Both the position numbers and the translations under genes were made by a program. Below, one piece after another: positions 5,515 to 8,058 of a stretch of DNA of 8,058 nt. The number at the start of each line of letters is the position of its first letter. The first letter of the stretch is position 1. The notes under the pieces are model-generated. The model searched no databases. It had not been told where the DNA came from and saw only the letters and a program-made list of their open reading frames with translations. Source of the DNA: Bacillota bacterium (GTDB lineage: Bacteria > Bacillota > Clostridia > Christensenellales > Aristaeellaceae); NCBI GenBank assembly GCA_023392395.1, contig JAEVZE010000101.1, positions 1-8,058 on the forward strand, given 5' to 3'.

Positions 5515-7782
5515 ATGATGAACAGGCAGACAATCGACCTCACCGGCGCATGGCAGTTCTGTCCGGGTGATGCGGTTCGCTGGGCGCGAGTCGACCATCA
5601 GGCGTGCTACGACGCGACCAAGGCCGGCGGCGAGCTCGGCGACCTGGCGCTATTTCTTCAGGGCAACCCGTGGCGCGAGGTGTCTGTGCCACATGACTGG
5701 TGCACCGAACTTGCGTCCGCCCCGGATAACCACCCCTCCAACGGCTTCAAGGCGCGCGGCAGGGGCTGGTACTACCGGAAGTTTTTCCTCTCGGAGCTTT
5801 CGGAAGGCGAAACCGTGCTCCTGGAATTTGAAGGCGTGATGGGCGAGAGCGAAGTCTATGTCAATGGAACGCGCGCCATGCGCTCTTTCAGCGGCTACAC
5901 GGGCTTCTTTTGCGATGTCACCAACTATGCGCTCTTTGGCGAAGAAAACCTGGTCGCCGTTTCGGTGGACACGACCCGCTGGGAAGGCTGGTGGTATGAG
6001 GGCGCAGGCATCTACAGGCCGGTTCGCGCGATGGTGCAGCCCGCCGTACACTTTGGGCATCTTTCGACGTTCGTCCACGCGACCAGGGCGCAGGGCGACC
6101 GCTGGGAGACCTGCGTGGAGACCAGTATCGAATGCGCCGCGCGCGGCGCGTTCGATTTGACGGTCGAGTGTTCTATCGAAGACGCGTCGGGCGCGATCCT
6201 TGCGAGCACGCAAACCGCCGCTTCGGTCCGTGCGTACGGAAGCTCGGAGATCAAGGTGGAAGTCCCGCTTGAGAATCCCGCGCTTTGGAGCCCGGACGCC
6301 CCCAACCTGTACCGGCTGGTCGCACGCCTGCTTGAAGGCGGCAAGCAGATCGACCGGCAGAGCGTACGCTTTGGGTACCGGGAGATCGCCTGGACCGATC
6401 ACGGCATGTTTATCAATGGCGAGCGGACTCCGGTCAAGGGCATCTGCTGCCATCAGGACCACGCGGGCGTGGGCATCGCGGTGCCGAGATCGCTGAACCG
6501 GTACCGCATCGAAAAGCTCAAGGCGATGGGCTGCAACGCGTACCGCTGCGCGCACAACGCGGTTTCTGAGGATTTTTTGGATTTGTGCGACGAACTGGGC
6601 ATGCTGGTGATGGCTGAAAACCGCCATTTCACCGCGTCGGACGAGACGCTACATGAGCTTGACAGCCTGGTTCTACGCGCGCGCAACCATCCGGCCGTGT
6701 TTCTGTACAGTCTGTTCAACGAGGAACCCTGGCAGGCGGAACCGAGGGGAAAGCGCATCGCGGAAACGCTTTTGCGCCGCGTGCGAGCGCTGGACCCCAC
6801 CAGGCCGGTCACGGCTGCGATGAACGGCGGCGTTCTGACGCGAGAAAACGCGTCGGACGTCCTGGACGTGGCGGGCATGAATTACTACATCGAGGATTAT
6901 GGGACGTATGCCGCCCGGAGACCCGGCCATCCCATGGTGGCGACCGAGAACGGGCCGATCTACGCGACGCGCGGCATCTATCAATCCGATCCCACACGGC
7001 AGGTGTACGACTGCTACGGTACGACCACAGCCTTCTTCGGGCAGCGCCTGGAGGATACGATGGAGGCCGTGGAGGCCGCGCCGCACGTCGCGGGCCTGTT
7101 CATGTGGGGCGGCTTCGACTACCGCGGCGAACCGCAGCCGTTCGAATGGCCCAGCGTGTTCTCGCACTGGGGCTTCCACGACAACTGCGGGTTTGAAAAG
7201 GATACCGCGTTTCTGCTGAAAAGCTACTACGCGAGGGGAAAAATGCTGCACCTGCTGCCGCACTGGAACTGGAAACCCGACGAAACGGTGCGCGTATGCG
7301 CCTTCACCAATTGTCCGTCCGTCCGCCTATACCTGAATGACCGGTTGATCGGCGAAGAGGCGGTCAAGCGCAACCGCGCCGAATGGGCCGTGCCGTTTGA
7401 ACCGGGCACGCTGCGGGCGGAGGCTGATGTGGATGGCGCGACGCTTGTTGACAGTGTGACCACCGCGGGCACGCCTGCGCACATCGAACTCTTGAACGCC
7501 GCAAAAGGCCCGGATGCGGACACACTGATCCTGAATGTCAGTCTCGTCGACGGGCGCGGCATGCACGTGCCGGATGACGATCGCACCGTGCGCATCTCCA
7601 TCGAAGGCGGCATCCTTCTGGGCTCCGGAAACGGCGACCCCAACGGCACGCAGCCGGACCGCTCACCGGTTCAGACGACCTTCGCTGGGCGCTGCCAGTT
7701 CATCGCGCGGCCGCTGCAACCATCCGCGCGCGTGAAGATTTCCTCGGAAGGTCTTCCGGACGCGGTCGTCGAAATGGTATAA
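5515..7782 (+). CDS. GH2 beta-galactosidase with DUF4982 and C5-type C-terminal domains
   Basis: A beta-galactosidase-type enzyme of 755 residues, cytoplasmic, with no signal peptide. Domains: sugar-binding domain (about 5-172, with VPHDW at 58-62 and YEGAGIYRPV at 161-170), Ig-like domain (about 178-288), TIM barrel (about 290-580), a DUF4982-like domain (about 582-650, PHWNWKPDETVRV and LYLNDRLIGE) and a final C5-like domain (about 655-752, with DGRGMHVP and GSGNGDPNG). Acid/base is E403 in YSLFNEEP; the nucleophile is most likely E478 in VATENGP. H313 and H347 sit in the GH2 positions for galactoside binding (CCHQDH and RCAHN). FDYRGEPQPFEWPSVFSHWG is a strong subgroup signature. It would release terminal beta-linked galactose, although other beta-sugars have been reported in this subgroup. 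It is translated directly after the first GH2 gene, 11 bases apart, so they are clearly one operon. Confidence 0.9.
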   Translation: MMNRQTIDLTGAWQFCPGDAVRWARVDHQACYDATKAGGELGDLALFLQGNPWREVSVPHDWCTELASAPDNHPSNGFKARGRGWYYRKFFLSELSEGETVLLEFEGVMGESEVYVNGTRAMRSFSGYTGFFCDVTNYALFGEENLVAVSVDTTRWEGWWYEGAGIYRPVRAMVQPAVHFGHLSTFVHATRAQGDRWETCVETSIECAARGAFDLTVECSIEDASGAILASTQTAASVRAYGSSEIKVEVPLENPALWSPDAPNLYRLVARLLEGGKQIDRQSVRFGYREIAWTDHGMFINGERTPVKGICCHQDHAGVGIAVPRSLNRYRIEKLKAMGCNAYRCAHNAVSEDFLDLCDELGMLVMAENRHFTASDETLHELDSLVLRARNHPAVFLYSLFNEEPWQAEPRGKRIAETLLRRVRALDPTRPVTAAMNGGVLTRENASDVLDVAGMNYYIEDYGTYAARRPGHPMVATENGPIYATRGIYQSDPTRQVYDCYGTTTAFFGQRLEDTMEAVEAAPHVAGLFMWGGFDYRGEPQPFEWPSVFSHWGFHDNCGFEKDTAFLLKSYYARGKMLHLLPHWNWKPDETVRVCAFTNCPSVRLYLNDRLIGEEAVKRNRAEWAVPFEPGTLRAEADVDGATLVDSVTTAGTPAHIELLNAAKGPDADTLILNVSLVDGRGMHVPDDDRTVRISIEGGILLGSGNGDPNGTQPDRSPVQTTFAGRCQFIARPLQPSARVKISSEGLPDAVVEMV

Positions 7783-7783
7783 T
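7754..7783 (+). promoter_or_regulatory. Candidate promoter with consensus extended -10 for the GH51 gene
   Basis: TGGTATAAT (7775-7783) is a full match to the extended -10 pattern TGnTATAAT and overlaps the TAA stop of the beta-galactosidase. The -35 is poor: TTCCGG at 7754-7759 with 18-base spacing. Extended -10 promoters often need little -35. Transcription would start near 7790 and give the arabinofuranosidase a leader of about 90 bases. A dyad CGGAAG-GT-CTTCCG (7745-7758) overlaps the -35 region and could hold a regulator, although it is coding sequence. Confidence 0.45.
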
Positions 7784-7806
7784 CTGTCCACGGAAACGCA
7801 TTCAAA

Positions 7807-7861
7807 AACGCCTCGAAAGGCCAGTCTGCGTTCATCGGCCATGACCGGGGCGTTCATTTTT
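7807..7861 (+). terminator. Terminator-like hairpin between the GH2 and GH51 genes
   Basis: AACGCCTC (7807-7814) pairs with GGGGCGTT (7847-7854), with one wobble. The long interior can fold on itself through GGCC (7819-7822) with GGCC (7837-7840). CATTTTT follows (7855-7861). This would end the hydrolase transcript, fully or partly. If the upstream extended -10 is used, the hairpin would sit in the leader of the next gene and act as an attenuator. The large loop makes it weaker than a textbook terminator. Confidence 0.5.
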
Positions 7862-7882
7862 CCTGATGAAAGGGCGAAGCGC

Positions 7883-8058
7883 ATGCAGATCAACATCAAC
7901 CCGATGCGGGTTTTGTTCTCTCGCGATCCGATGATCTACGGCCATTTCCTGGAGCACTTTCACCGGCAGATTTACGGCGGGATCTATGACCCCGAATCCC
8001 ACTTCGCCGACGAGGACGGGTTCCGAAGCGACGTACTGGAGGCGCTCAAGCGCATTCG
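7883..8058 (+). CDS. GH51 alpha-L-arabinofuranosidase (3' truncated)
   Basis: Only the first 58 residues are in the window, and the frame is open at the right edge. The N-terminus matches the GH51 opening: IYGHFLEHFHRQIYGGIYD (18-36), then a DGFRSDVLEAL stretch (45-55), where the family has GFR-DVL-AL before its conserved WPGG segment. The glutamate at 24 lies in the conserved EH motif that lines the active site in this family. The catalytic glutamates lie beyond the edge. The ATG has AAGGG eight bases upstream. No signal peptide is seen, so it should act in the cytoplasm, removing alpha-L-arabinofuranosyl units from imported oligosaccharides. It follows the beta-galactosidase by 100 bases containing a candidate promoter and a hairpin, so it may be controlled partly on its own. 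Confidence 0.88.
   Translation, partial: MQININPMRVLFSRDPMIYGHFLEHFHRQIYGGIYDPESHFADEDGFRSDVLEALKRI

Noticed and set aside
6134..6149. 16-bp GC-only palindrome GCGCCGCGCGCGGCGC
   Set aside because: It is made by Ala-Ala-Arg-Gly-Ala codons in a loop of the Ig-like domain. In GC-rich coding sequence such alternating GC runs arise easily, and the first GH2 has a similar Ala-Arg-Gly-Ala run.
5650..6627. Open frame of 325 codons on the minus strand opposite the second GH2 gene
   Set aside because: It lies wholly inside a confident beta-galactosidase gene, has a biased low-complexity composition and no recognisable motif.
1..8058. Search by eye for CRISPR arrays, insertion sequences, tRNA or rRNA genes and defence or phage genes
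   Set aside because: No evenly spaced direct repeats, transposase-like frames, cloverleaf patterns or related protein motifs were seen. All substantial genes are sugar transport or hydrolysis genes.

Overview
The window is a carbohydrate-uptake and degradation locus, all on the + strand. It most likely comes from a GC-rich member of the Firmicutes (Clostridia). The signs are strong purine-rich Shine-Dalgarno sites such as AAAGGAGA, a TTG start, a CUT1-type sugar ABC transporter with no ATPase gene beside it, and the protein styles. The genus cannot be fixed from this sequence. The first gene enters from the left edge and the last leaves at the right edge, so the locus is larger than what is seen.

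Layout. Bases 1-1071 hold the C-terminal part of an extracellular sugar-binding lipoprotein. A gap of about 270 bases follows, carrying a row of inverted repeats. Next come two membrane permeases (1346-2224 and 2238-3083), 13 bases apart. A second gap of about 275 bases is also rich in hairpins and contains a perfect 30-bp palindrome. Two glycoside hydrolase family 2 (GH2) enzymes follow, nearly touching (3359-5503 and 5515-7782). The second is a confident beta-galactosidase-type enzyme with DUF4982 and C5-like C-terminal domains. The first has both GH2 catalytic glutamates but unknown sugar specificity. After about 100 bases carrying a consensus extended -10 and a terminator-like hairpin, the N-terminus of a GH51 alpha-L-arabinofuranosidase begins at 7883.

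How the genes fit together (inference). The binding protein and permeases would import an oligosaccharide, powered by a shared MsmK-type ATPase encoded elsewhere. The enzymes have no visible signal peptide and would trim it in the cytoplasm. A GH2 beta-galactosidase next to a GH51 arabinofuranosidase suggests arabinose- and galactose-containing plant oligosaccharides such as arabinogalactan or pectic side chains.

I see no CRISPR array, mobile element, tRNA, rRNA or clearly new multi-gene system. The least explained content lies in the two structured intergenic regions and in the substrate of the first GH2 enzyme.
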